Source: Hydrogenimonas sp.
GTDB lineage: Bacteria; Campylobacterota; Campylobacteria; Campylobacterales; Hydrogenimonadaceae
Assembly: GCF_029933015.1 (NCBI RefSeq)
Contig: NZ_JAOZOZ010000005.1
Location: 1-27,401 of the forward strand
DNA length: 27,401 nt
Direction of reading: 5' to 3'
Numbering within the stretch: position 1 is the first letter of the stretch; each line of letters starts with the position of its first letter. Made by a program: the position numbers and the translations under genes. The notes under the pieces were generated by a model. The model ran no database searches, was not told where the DNA came from, and saw only the letters and a list, made by a program, of their open reading frames with translations. Positions 8,109-15,321 of this stretch are shown here, in pieces.

Positions 8109-8121
8109 ATAAAGGCAACTT

Positions 8122-8703
8122 ATGTCCGAACGTGACAAAACGAAATGGGACGCCAAATACCGTGAACGCAGAAAGCTCCTCGATCGGATGGAGCCGGCCC
8201 GGTTCGTGCGGGAGTTTTACCCTCTCGCTCCGGGTAACCGGGCGATCGATCTGGCGTGCGGCGGCGGAAGGAACGCGATCTTCCTGGCCCAAAAGGGGTT
8301 CGAAGTGGATGCGGTGGACATCTCCTCCGTCGCGATCGAAGCGCTTAAAGCCAAAGCCGCGGGTCTTGCCGTACATCCTCTCTGTGCCGATCTCGACAGT
8401 TTCGAACCGAAGGCGGGAGTCTACGATCTGGCTCTCATGATCAACTTTCTCGACCGTGGCCTCCTTCGCCGAATGGCCGAAGCGATCGGGCCCGGGGGCG
8501 TGATCGTCGTCGAAACCTACATGAAGCATCCCGAAAACGAAAAAGCGGGCAATCCCGATTTTCTTCTGAATCCCGGCGAATTGCGGGATTTTTTCGGCGA
8601 AAGGTTCGAAACACTGGCTTACGAAGAGTTCTGGAACGGTGATGAGGAGAGTTACCGGATGCGGAAACAGGGGATTGCGGTGAAAAAGAGTGCCGATGTC
8701 TGA
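8122..8703 (+). CDS. Class I SAM-dependent methyltransferase (TehB/Methyltransf_25-like)
   Basis: 193 residues. The SAM-binding motif I is AIDLACGGGRNAIFLAQKG (about residues 41-59), followed by an acidic strand VDAVDIS and CADLDSF, the usual order in Rossmann-fold methyltransferases. The N-terminal KWDAKYRERR segment is typical of the TehB-like subgroup, some of which methylate tellurite or small metabolites; the substrate here cannot be told. AAAGG lies 6 bases before the ATG. Its end overlaps truC by 8 bases, so it probably shares an operon with a tRNA-modifying enzyme, but that does not prove an RNA substrate. Confidence 0.85.
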   Translation: MSERDKTKWDAKYRERRKLLDRMEPARFVREFYPLAPGNRAIDLACGGGRNAIFLAQKGFEVDAVDISSVAIEALKAKAAGLAVHPLCADLDSFEPKAGVYDLALMINFLDRGLLRRMAEAIGPGGVIVVETYMKHPENEKAGNPDFLLNPGELRDFFGERFETLAYEEFWNGDEESYRMRKQGIAVKKSADV

Positions 8704-9451
8704 ACCGCTGGAGATTCTCTACGAAGACGAGAGAATCGTCGCCGTCAACAAGCCGAGCGGTCTGCTGGTACACCGATCCTGGATCGACAGGGAGGCGACG
8801 GCCTTCGCCCTGCAGACGGTCCGAGACATGACGGGACGCTACGTCCACCCCGTCCACCGCCTCGACAAACCCACCTCCGGCGTGCTGGTCTTCGCGTTCG
8901 ACAAAGAGGCGGCACGGCGCATGGGAGAACTCTTTGCAGAGGGATCGGTACACAAACGGTACCTCGCCGTGGTCAGGGGGTATACCGACGAAGCGGGAGT
9001 CATAGACTATCCACTCAGGGAGATCCTCGACAAAATGACCGATGCGAAGGCAAGAGACGACAAAGAGGCCCAGGAGGCCGTCACGAACTACAGAAGGCTG
9101 GCGACGGTGGAGCTGCCCATCCCCGTCAGCCGCTATCCGGTAGCCCGCTACTCCCTGGTGGAGCTCTCTCCCGAAACGGGCCGCAAGCATCAGCTCAGAC
9201 GTCACATGAAACACATTTTCCATCCCATCGTCGGAGATACCAAATATGGCCGTACGGAGCACAACCGTCTTTTCAGGAAGCACTTCGACTCCCACCGCCT
9301 GCTGCTGCACGCCGCCTCGATAGAGTTTCCCCATCCCATAGATGGCGAAACGGTGGAGATCGGGGCTCCTATGCCGGAGGATTTTATGAAAATCGCCCGT
9401 TTGTTTGGTAAAATTCCGGAAAAAATGCAAACCGGTCTTTCCGGAGAATGA
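8696..9451 (+). CDS. truC: tRNA pseudouridine synthase C (RluA family)
   Basis: 251 residues. The catalytic motif HRLDKPTSG is at residues 54-62, with D57 the expected nucleophile. The later GRKHQLRRHMKHI followed by HPIVGDTKYG is the form seen in TruC (YqcB) rather than in RluA, RluC or RluD, which have RTHQIR-type motifs. TruC of E. coli makes pseudouridine at position 65 of certain tRNAs. There is no N-terminal S4 domain, as expected for TruC. The ATG at 8696 is preferred over a GTG six bases upstream; either start overlaps the methyltransferase gene. The specific TruC assignment is strong but the tRNA target is inferred. Confidence 0.85.
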   Translation: MSEPLEILYEDERIVAVNKPSGLLVHRSWIDREATAFALQTVRDMTGRYVHPVHRLDKPTSGVLVFAFDKEAARRMGELFAEGSVHKRYLAVVRGYTDEAGVIDYPLREILDKMTDAKARDDKEAQEAVTNYRRLATVELPIPVSRYPVARYSLVELSPETGRKHQLRRHMKHIFHPIVGDTKYGRTEHNRLFRKHFDSHRLLLHAASIEFPHPIDGETVEIGAPMPEDFMKIARLFGKIPEKMQTGLSGE

Positions 9452-9458
9452 GAGAAAC

Positions 9459-10307
9459 ATGGAACCGCTCTATCTGACCGATCTGGACAAAACCTTTCTC
9501 CGCAGCGATCTGACGATCAGCGATTTCAGCCGGAAGGTCTGGAACGAAGCGGTGGAGCGGGGACACAAACTCTCCGTCGCGACGGCCAGAAGCTATACAG
9601 GGGTGATGAAACTGCTGGGAGGGCTTCATCTCAAAGAGCCGCTGATACTTCTCGATGGGGTCATGATCGCCTCGCCCGAGGGAATCATCCTGCATCTGAG
9701 CGCACTGGAGAAGGATCTGGCCGACGAAATCATCGATCTCGCACACAGGGAGAGCGGTCTCTATCCGCTGCTGGTGGGGCTGGAAAAGGATGAGAGAGAG
9801 CGTTTCGTCTATCCGAAGCGAAGGAACAGGTACCAGGAGGAGCTGCTGGCCACCTTTCACAACGACCGCCGCCTGGTCGATGCCGATCCGCTTCGGGCGA
9901 TGGATCGAAACCTCAAGATCGTCTACCTCGACACCGACGAGGTGACGGCGGGGCTCGAAAAGGCACTGAAAGAGGAGTTCGGCGACCTGATCGAGGTGAA
10001 GCGCTCCAAGGACCCCTACATCGACTGCTACTTTCTGACGGTACTTCATGCCGAGGGGGACAAAGTCCATGCGCTGATGCGGCTGGAGGAGATCGAGGGT
10101 GTCGACAGGGAGCATACGACGGTTTTCGGCGACAGTCACAACGATCTGGGCCTCTTCGCCGCAGCCGGCCGCAGAATCGCCGTGGCCAACGCCATCGACG
10201 AACTCAAAAAGATGGCCGATGTCGTCCTGCCGTGGACGAACGACGAAGACGCCGTCGCCAAATATATCGCCAGGGAGGTTCTGAATGCTGAAGAGTACAG
10301 CGGGTAA
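9459..10307 (+). CDS. Cof-type HAD-IIB phosphatase
   Basis: 282 residues beginning MEPLYLTDLDKTFLRSD. The HAD nucleophile motif is DLD at residues 8-10, and the C-terminal metal-binding motif is GDSHNDLGLFAAAGRRIAVANA. The large middle insert is the C2 cap of HAD-IIB (Cof/YbiV-like) enzymes, which dephosphorylate sugar phosphates or cofactor precursors. The substrate is unknown. The frame is open further upstream into truC, but the ATG at 9459 places the DxD motif at the usual distance from the N-terminus and has GGAG at 9443-9446. It overlaps the next gene by 23 bases. Confidence 0.85.
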   Translation: MEPLYLTDLDKTFLRSDLTISDFSRKVWNEAVERGHKLSVATARSYTGVMKLLGGLHLKEPLILLDGVMIASPEGIILHLSALEKDLADEIIDLAHRESGLYPLLVGLEKDERERFVYPKRRNRYQEELLATFHNDRRLVDADPLRAMDRNLKIVYLDTDEVTAGLEKALKEEFGDLIEVKRSKDPYIDCYFLTVLHAEGDKVHALMRLEEIEGVDREHTTVFGDSHNDLGLFAAAGRRIAVANAIDELKKMADVVLPWTNDEDAVAKYIAREVLNAEEYSG

Positions 10308-10584
10308 AATCTTTCTTTTCAACCTTCTTATCGCTCTCGTCTCTTTCGGAGCGATCTTTTACGGTCTCGATCGTATGCCCCATCTTTTGCGCTATCTCTT
10401 CTACCCTCTGATCGGGTATACGATGCTCTCCTTCATCTCGGCGGCCATTGCCGTGGGAATGGGGATGAACGCCTGGGAGAGGACAGAAAAAGAGAGTGAG
10501 AAAAAAGCTGCCATTCTCAACGGCCTCTATATCGTAGCCGTCATTGTCGGGATCTTCTTCTCGCTGAAGAGACTGATCGGATAA
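10285..10584 (+). CDS. Small membrane protein of unknown function
   Basis: 99 residues. Three hydrophobic segments are visible at about 8-28 (IFLFNLLIALVSFGAIFYGL), 36-62 and 78-96, so it is probably an inner-membrane protein with three helices. A basic tail (KRLIG) ends it. A charged stretch WERTEKESEKK separates helices two and three. I do not recognise a family. The start lies 23 bases inside the preceding HAD gene, and the upstream GGGAGG (at about 10273-10279) is a good ribosome binding site. It is the last gene of the methyltransferase-truC-HAD block and faces the convergent DUF503 gene. Confidence 0.75.
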   Translation: MLKSTAGKIFLFNLLIALVSFGAIFYGLDRMPHLLRYLFYPLIGYTMLSFISAAIAVGMGMNAWERTEKESEKKAAILNGLYIVAVIVGIFFSLKRLIG

Positions 10585-10618
10585 AAGCTTTCGCCATCTT
10601 TTTGGGAAAAGGGGAAAA

Positions 10619-10894
10619 CTACAGCAGTTCGTAGGTGAGTTCTGCCTGGATCTCCGGAAAGCGGCTTTCGAGCATCGTTTCGATCTTTTCGATCTTCTGT
10701 TTCGCCTGCTGTTCGTCGGGCGAGAGGAAAGCGATGCCTATTTCCGCCTCTTTGGGGTATTCGCCCGAAAGGTCGAGGACCGAGCAGTTCATATGGGAAA
10801 GGCGCTCCTTGATCGAGTTGAGAACGGCGCGTCTCCCTTTTTTCGACGTGACGAAAGGGAGATCAAGCCTCAGGGCTGCATAGGTCAGGGTCAT
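10619..10894 (-). CDS. DUF503 (YlxP-like) family protein
   Basis: 91 residues matching the DUF503 pattern: a short first strand (ALRLDLPF), the SKKGRRAVLNSIKERL helix resembling the SLKEKR block of YlxP, a central EIGIAFLSPDEQQAKQKIEKI segment and a final strand. Members are small alpha/beta proteins found near ribosome-maturation genes in Firmicutes; the function is not established. AAGGAG precedes the ATG on the minus strand. The gene overlaps the 3' end of the CinA-like gene by 32 bases, so the two are probably co-translated. Confidence 0.72.
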   Translation of the reverse strand: MTLTYAALRLDLPFVTSKKGRRAVLNSIKERLSHMNCSVLDLSGEYPKEAEIGIAFLSPDEQQAKQKIEKIETMLESRFPEIQAELTYELL

Positions 10895-11633
10895 CGTGCC
10901 TGTCTCCTTCCACCCATTCGATTCCTTTCTCTTTCATGTATTCGACAAAGCGGCGATACCATGTTTCGACCTTTTCGGGCTCTTTTGCGCTCAGGCTGAT
11001 CACCGCGATCCGTCTGTCGCCGCAGAAGGCGGGGAGCGACGAGAGCTCCACCTCCGCCGGAACTCTCTGCATCATTTCGATCAGATCGTTTTCGCTGGTG
11101 AGGGCCGTAAAGGTTCTGCGTGCCAGCGGTTTCGCGTCCGGAAGCAGAAGATCCAGTGCCTGACGTACCATCGGATGGGCCATCTGCGGAAAACCGGGAA
11201 CGAAAAAGTAGCGCCGATCCACGCTGAAGCCGGGCACGTTGTTGACGGGATTGTCGAGAAGTTCCGCATTTTCGGGCAGTTCGGCCATATGGATACGGTG
11301 GGGATAGGCATCGTCACCGAACTGGTCGAGAATGCGACGCTTCGCTTCCTCGTGGACGACGAGGGGCTTTTGGGTGAAGACCCGGGCGGCGATCTCCCGG
11401 GTCAGATCGTCGGGCGTGCTGCCGATGCCGCCGAAAGAGAAAAGAATCGCTTCCGGGTCGCTTTTGATGAGCTCGAAGGTTTTGGTGATGAGTGTACGGT
11501 CGTCTTCGATGATGAAAGAGGCGTGAAGCTTTTCGCCCCGCTTCAGGAGCTCTTCGGAGAGAAAGAGAAAATGCCGGTCGTTTCGACGCCGGTTGAGAAT
11601 TTCCGTACCGATGATAACTTGATAGAAATGCAT
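10863..11633 (-). CDS. Molybdopterin-binding (MoaB/Mog, CinA N-terminal-like) domain protein
   Basis: 256 residues. The MoCF_biosynth fold is indicated by IIGTEILNRRRND near the N-terminus and FSFGGIGSTPDDLTREIAA at about 66-84, equivalent to the GGxGxTxDDxT motif. The C-terminal half (about residues 170-245) lacks the CinA deamidase domain, so this is the short CinA-like type found in many Campylobacterota and often labelled competence/damage-inducible protein A. Possible roles include pterin binding or nucleotide pyrophosphatase activity, but none is proven. AAGGA precedes the ATG. A perfect 9-base stem lies immediately upstream of that site. Confidence 0.8.
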   Translation of the reverse strand: MHFYQVIIGTEILNRRRNDRHFLFLSEELLKRGEKLHASFIIEDDRTLITKTFELIKSDPEAILFSFGGIGSTPDDLTREIAARVFTQKPLVVHEEAKRRILDQFGDDAYPHRIHMAELPENAELLDNPVNNVPGFSVDRRYFFVPGFPQMAHPMVRQALDLLLPDAKPLARRTFTALTSENDLIEMMQRVPAEVELSSLPAFCGDRRIAVISLSAKEPEKVETWYRRFVEYMKEKGIEWVEGDRHDDPDLCSPEA

Positions 11634-11645
11634 GAATGTCCTTCA

Positions 11646-11668
11646 AAGCACGGGGTCGACCCGTGCTT
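11646..11668 (-). other. Perfect hairpin between adk and the CinA-like gene
   Basis: AAGCACGGG / CCCGTGCTT stem around a 5-base loop (GTCGA on the plus strand). On the minus strand it starts 42 bases after the adk stop and ends one base before the GAAGGA ribosome binding site of the CinA-like gene. No T tract follows, so it may be an attenuator, processing site or translation modulator rather than a strong terminator. Confidence 0.5.
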
Positions 11669-11671
11669 CCA

Positions 11672-11685
11672 ATAACCGATAACCG
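11672..11685. repeat. Tandem heptamer ATAACCG x2
   Basis: Two adjacent ATAACCG copies, followed by a degenerate third (ATGACGG), in the 76-base gap downstream of adk. On the minus strand it reads CGGTTATCGGTTAT. Very short; it could be chance or a remnant of an intergenic repeat. Confidence 0.35.
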
Positions 11686-11709
11686 ATGACGGGCTGCAAC
11701 GCCGCCCTG

Positions 11710-12282
11710 TCAGATTTTGCTTTTGATGAACTTCTCCATCTCGTCGACGATCTCTTCGATCGACCGTTCGCCGTTGATCACGTGCAGAAGCCCTTTTTCC
11801 TTGTAGAAGCTGCGGATCTCTTCGATCGGCTCCATGTAGACCTTCATGCGGTTTTTGAAGACCTCTTCGTTGTCGTCGGCGCCGCGGGCGCGTCCGAGGA
11901 CCCGCTCTTTGGCCACCTCTTCGCTCACGTCGACTTCGATGACCGCTTCGAGTTTCACGTCGGGTTCGTCGGCGAGGATCTTGTCGAGGGCTTTCATCTG
12001 CTCCACGCTGCGGGGGAAGCCGTCGATCAGGATGACCGGCTTGTCACTGCGTTTGATGGCGCTGACGATCGTGTCGATGACGATCTCCAGAGGCACGAGA
12101 TTGCCTTTGGAGATGTAGCTGTCGATCGTGGCGCCCAGTGGAGAGCCGCTGGCCACTTCGGCGCGCAGAAGGTCGCCGGTGGAGTAGTGTGCGATCGTGT
12201 CGGGGTTGTTCGCCGCGATGATCTCCGCGTCGGTCGTCTTGCCGCTGCCGGGGGCTCCGATGATGAGAAAGAGTTTTTTCAT
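11710..12282 (-). CDS. adk: Adenylate kinase
   Basis: Cytoplasmic enzyme interconverting ATP + AMP and 2 ADP. 190 residues, the short-LID form. The Walker A motif GAPGSGKT is at residues 9-16, the AMP-site YSTGDLLRAEV is near 33, and LIDGFPRS is near 85. The LID is the brief GRARGADDNEEVFKNRM loop, without the zinc cysteines of the long form. The ATG overlaps the feoA stop by 4 bases (ATGA), indicating translational coupling. Order aspS-(feoA)-adk resembles the aspS-adk neighbours of C. jejuni, with feoA inserted. Confidence 0.96.
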   Translation of the reverse strand: MKKLFLIIGAPGSGKTTDAEIIAANNPDTIAHYSTGDLLRAEVASGSPLGATIDSYISKGNLVPLEIVIDTIVSAIKRSDKPVILIDGFPRSVEQMKALDKILADEPDVKLEAVIEVDVSEEVAKERVLGRARGADDNEEVFKNRMKVYMEPIEEIRSFYKEKGLLHVINGERSIEEIVDEMEKFIKSKI

Positions 12283-12530
12283 GAGGATCTCCTGAATTTG
12301 ATTGGTGTGATGGGTTTGACGATGATCTTCTCCGCCTGTCCGCGGCAGAGGGCCACATCGATGTTTTCGTTTTTGATCTCGATGGGTCCGAGAAACGCTT
12401 TGGATTTGACTTCGACGATGTCGCCGATGCGGATACCCAGCGCGTCGAGGCGGCTTTTGAACTTCTCACAGCCCCCTTCGAACCCCTTGATCTTGACGAG
12501 GTCGCCGGTCTTGGCTTCACTCAGACGCAT
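12279..12530 (-). CDS. feoA: Stand-alone FeoA-domain protein
   Basis: 83 residues forming one SH3-like FeoA domain. It has the opening MRLSEAKTGDLVKIKGFEGG, the RLDALGIRIGDIVEVKSKA core and a final strand containing IDVALCRGQAEKIIVKPI. FeoA proteins assist the FeoB ferrous iron transporter, and similar domains occur at the C-termini of DtxR-type regulators. No feoB is within the window, and the gene lies between aspS (14-base overlap) and adk (4-base overlap), so it is co-expressed with housekeeping genes. Whether it works in iron uptake here is unclear. Confidence 0.85.
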   Translation of the reverse strand: MRLSEAKTGDLVKIKGFEGGCEKFKSRLDALGIRIGDIVEVKSKAFLGPIEIKNENIDVALCRGQAEKIIVKPITPIKFRRSS

Positions 12531-14286
12531 CGATTTTCGGCTGCTTCCTGATTCTGATGCCGAGCTCTTTGAGCTGGGCGTCGTCCACCGGACTCGGTGC
12601 GTGGGTCAGCAGACAGGTCGCGCTCTGGGTTTTCGGGAAGGCGATGACGTCGCGGATACTCTCCTTGCCGCCCAGAAGCATCATGATGCGGTCGAAGCCC
12701 ATCGCGAATCCGCCGTGCGGCGGCGCGCCGAATTTGAGCGCGTCCAGAAGGAATCCGAACTTCTCCTGTGCCTCTTCCTCGTCGATACCCAGCATTTTAA
12801 ACACTTTTTGCTGAATATCAAGTTTATGGATACGGATCGATCCGCCTCCGAGCTCGATGCCGTTGAGAACCACGTCGTAGGCGATGGAGTCGATCGCCTC
12901 GATATCCTCCTCGTCGATGTTTTTGGGCATCGTGAAGGGGTGGTGGAGCGCTTTGAGGTGCAGCTCTCCCTCTTCGAGCTCGAACATCGGGAAATCGACG
13001 ACCCAGACGAATTCGAAGCGGTTTTCATCGACGAGGCCCATGCGATGGGCCACTTCGGTGCGAAGGCGTCCCATGTAGTCCCAGACCGTCTTGCGGTCGC
13101 CGGCGCCGAAGAAGACGATGTCGCCGACCTGTAGGTCGAGACGGCTTTTCATCTCTTCGACCGCGTCGTCGCCGAGGAATTTGAGGATCGGCCCCTTGAG
13201 ACCCTCCTCCTTGACCTGGATGTAGGCCAGCCCCTTGGCGCCGAATTTGGTGACGAAGGATTCCAGCTCCTTGATGATCTTGCGGCTGAAGGCTTTGTCG
13301 CCGCCTGGGACTTTGAGGGCTTTGATGCGGTTGAGTTTTTTGTACTGGGCGATCTCGGCGAAGATGGGGCTGTCGCAGTTTTCGAAGAGGTCGATGACGT
13401 CCACCAGCGGCAGGTCGAAGCGCAGGTCGGGGCGGTCGTTGCCGTATCTCTCCATCGATTCGCGGTAGGTGATGCGGTTGAAGGGGGTCTGGATCTCCCT
13501 GCCGCAGGATGCGAAGATCGCTTTGAGCAGCTCCTCGGCCACCTGCATCACATCCTCCTGCGTACAGAAGCTCATCTCCACGTCGATCTGGGTGAACTCC
13601 GGCTGACGGTCGGCCCGCAGGTCCTCGTCCCGGAAACATTTGGCGATCTGGAAGTAACGGTCGAAGCCGCTCACCATCAGCAGCTGCTTGAAGAGCTGGG
13701 GCGACTGGGGCAGGGCGTAGAACTCGCCGTTGTGGACACGGCTGGGGACCAGATAGTCCCGGGCCCCTTCGGGTGTCGATTTGGTCAGGATCGGCGTCTC
13801 GACCTCGAGAAATCCCAGGGAGTCGAGGAGATTGCGCGCGGCGATGGCCGCTTTGGAGCGCATCCGGAAGGTTTCGAACATCTCCTCGCGGCGCAGGTCG
13901 AGATAGCGGTATTTGAGGCGGATATCCTCGCCGACGTTGGGGTCTCCCAGGGTGAAGGGCATCGGCTCGCTGCGGTTTTCGATGACGAGTTCGTCGACGA
14001 CCACCTCGATCTTTCCGGTCTTCAGGCGCGGGTTTTCGAGCCCCTCGCCCCGGAGGCGGACTTTGCCCCGGGCGATGAGGACGAACTCGTCCCGGACATG
14101 GGAAGCGACCTTGTGGGCTTCGGCGTTGTCGGCGGGGTCGCAGACGAGCTGGATCAGCCCCGTCTTGTCCCGCAGGTCGATGAAGATGACGCCCCCGTGG
14201 TCGCGGTAGCTGTTGACCCAGCCGGCCAGCTCGACGCGCTCGCCGACATCGTTTTCGTTCAGATCGGTACAGTAGTGTGTTCGCAA
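12517..14286 (-). CDS. aspS: Aspartyl-tRNA synthetase, probably non-discriminating (Asp/Asn)
   Basis: 589-residue bacterial-type class II synthetase with an N-terminal OB anticodon-binding domain, motif 2 (CFRDEDLRADRQPEF, near residue 217), an inserted GAD domain and motif 3 (GGFAMGFDRIMMLLGG, near residue 525). The start is TTG at 14286, with GGAG 7 bases upstream on the minus strand; the frame is open far upstream but that stretch is antisense to nadK. L83 and L88 in GLENPRLKTG align with leucines described as L81 and L86 in the non-discriminating Helicobacter pylori enzyme, implying that it also charges tRNA-Asn with Asp for GatCAB to amidate. It heads a run with feoA and adk. Confidence 0.96.
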   Translation of the reverse strand: MRTHYCTDLNENDVGERVELAGWVNSYRDHGGVIFIDLRDKTGLIQLVCDPADNAEAHKVASHVRDEFVLIARGKVRLRGEGLENPRLKTGKIEVVVDELVIENRSEPMPFTLGDPNVGEDIRLKYRYLDLRREEMFETFRMRSKAAIAARNLLDSLGFLEVETPILTKSTPEGARDYLVPSRVHNGEFYALPQSPQLFKQLLMVSGFDRYFQIAKCFRDEDLRADRQPEFTQIDVEMSFCTQEDVMQVAEELLKAIFASCGREIQTPFNRITYRESMERYGNDRPDLRFDLPLVDVIDLFENCDSPIFAEIAQYKKLNRIKALKVPGGDKAFSRKIIKELESFVTKFGAKGLAYIQVKEEGLKGPILKFLGDDAVEEMKSRLDLQVGDIVFFGAGDRKTVWDYMGRLRTEVAHRMGLVDENRFEFVWVVDFPMFELEEGELHLKALHHPFTMPKNIDEEDIEAIDSIAYDVVLNGIELGGGSIRIHKLDIQQKVFKMLGIDEEEAQEKFGFLLDALKFGAPPHGGFAMGFDRIMMLLGGKESIRDVIAFPKTQSATCLLTHAPSPVDDAQLKELGIRIRKQPKIDASE

Positions 14287-14304
14287 AACAAATCTCCAGT
14301 TGAA

Positions 14305-14317
14305 GGGGAGTTTCCCC
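14305..14317 (-). other. Small hairpin in the aspS leader
   Basis: GGGGA / TCCCC arms around a 3-base loop, 7 bases upstream of the GGAG ribosome binding site of aspS (14294-14297). The CTCCCC arm in the minus-strand transcript could also pair with the GGAG, so alternative folds affecting translation are possible. Confidence 0.4.
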
Positions 14318-14332
14318 GGATATAGTGGCGCG

Positions 14333-14338
14333 ATTATA
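14333..14338 (-). promoter_or_regulatory. -10 box of the aspS operon
   Basis: A consensus TATAAT on the minus strand (context GCTATAATCG), 46 bases before the TTG start, preceded by the AT-rich tract 14341-14360. It lies back-to-back with the nadK promoter. Confidence 0.65.
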
Positions 14339-14360
14339 GCGAAAACAAACTTATTTTTGA

Positions 14361-14366
14361 TAGAAT
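14361..14366 (+). promoter_or_regulatory. -10 box of the nadK-recN-tatD operon
   Basis: TAGAAT preceded by TTATTTTTGA, a typical Campylobacterota promoter context. It would give a leader of about 85 bases before nadK, with predicted hairpins. Confidence 0.55.
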
Positions 14367-14379
14367 AGATCCCAACTAC

Positions 14380-14443
14380 GTTCCGGGATCCGTTCCGAAC
14401 AGGTCCGGTTTCGCCGAAAGCCGGATTTCGGGACGGTTTCCGA
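14380..14443 (+). ncRNA. Structured 5' leader of nadK, three consecutive hairpins
   Basis: Three stems can be drawn by eye: 14380-14400 (GTTC-GG with CC-GAAC, one bulge), 14404-14425 (TCCGGTTTC with GAAA-G-CCGGA, loop GCC) and 14428-14443 (TCGG with CCGA). They occupy almost all of the leader between the predicted promoter and the AAGG ribosome binding site at 14448-14451. There is no T tract, so this is not a simple terminator. A cis-regulatory role is conjecture. Confidence 0.35.
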
Positions 14444-14457
14444 CAAAAAGGTTTGCC

Positions 14458-15321
14458 GTGCAGGAAAAACTCAAAATCGAGCGGGTCGGCATCGCGCTGC
14501 GCCCTTCGACTCCCGAACTCAAAGAGCTCTTTTTCAAGGTCAAGGGTGCCTTCGAGAAGCATGGCGCCGAAATCATCATCGACACGATCAGTGCGGGTAT
14601 GATCGGGATGCTGGGGCAGGATTTCTCGACGATGTGCGAGAAGAGCGACATTTTGGTCTGTATCGGCGGAGACGGGACGCTGATTTCGCTGGCCAGGCGC
14701 AGCTACCGGTACCACAAACCGATTCTGGGCATCAACGCCGGGACCCTCGGTTTCCTGGCGGATATCAACCCTTCCGAAATCGAGGCTTTCGTCGAAAAGC
14801 TCTATACGGGCGAATTCCGCATCGACGAACGGATGATGATCGAGGGGGTACTGGAAAACCGGGGACATTCGGAGTATTTCTACTCCTTCAACGATATCGT
14901 CATCAGCCGGCCCTCGATCTCCAAAATGGTCAAGGTCGACGCCTATATCGACAAAAAGTGGTTCAACACCTATTATGGTGACGGTCTGATCATCTCGACA
15001 CCCACCGGATCGACGGCCTACAACCTCGCCGCCGGCGGCCCCGTCACCTTTCCGCTGACCGACGCCTTCATTCTGACACCGATCTGTCCCCACTCCCTGA
15101 CCCAGAGGCCTCTGGTGATCCCGGCCAATTTCGAGATCGAGATCAAAACCCCGGACAAACAGTCGCTGGTCATCATCGACGGACAGGAGCAGTACGATTT
15201 CGGTCCCGACGATACGCTGCTCGTGCGCAAAGCGCCGATCGGGGCGCGGCTGATCCACCGGATGGAGAGAAACTATTTCGACGTGCTTCGTGAAAAACTC
15301 TCGTGGGGGCAGATGCGATGA
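14458..15321 (+). CDS. nadK: NAD kinase
   Basis: 287 residues; phosphorylates NAD to NADP, the only known route to NADP. The defining GGDGT motif is at residues 70-74 (CIGGDGTLISLARR), followed by INAGTLGFLADI and the conserved STPTGSTAYNLAAGGP. Both family signatures are complete, so the enzyme should be active. The start is GTG at 14458 with AAGG at 14448-14451. The stop overlaps the recN ATG by 4 bases. Order aspS (divergent)-nadK-recN-tatD-mltD matches C. jejuni. A structured leader precedes the gene. Confidence 0.95.
   Translation: MQEKLKIERVGIALRPSTPELKELFFKVKGAFEKHGAEIIIDTISAGMIGMLGQDFSTMCEKSDILVCIGGDGTLISLARRSYRYHKPILGINAGTLGFLADINPSEIEAFVEKLYTGEFRIDERMMIEGVLENRGHSEYFYSFNDIVISRPSISKMVKVDAYIDKKWFNTYYGDGLIISTPTGSTAYNLAAGGPVTFPLTDAFILTPICPHSLTQRPLVIPANFEIEIKTPDKQSLVIIDGQEQYDFGPDDTLLVRKAPIGARLIHRMERNYFDVLREKLSWGQMR

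Noticed and set aside
10585..10618. Possible terminator between the small membrane protein and DUF503 genes
   Set aside because: Only a short CTTTT/AAAAG pairing is visible, too weak to call in a 34-base convergent gap.
14287..15258. An upstream extension of aspS of over 300 residues
   Set aside because: It is antisense to nadK, crosses the aspS promoter, and the normal AspRS N-terminus (RTHYCTDLNENDVGERV) begins right after the TTG with a good ribosome binding site.
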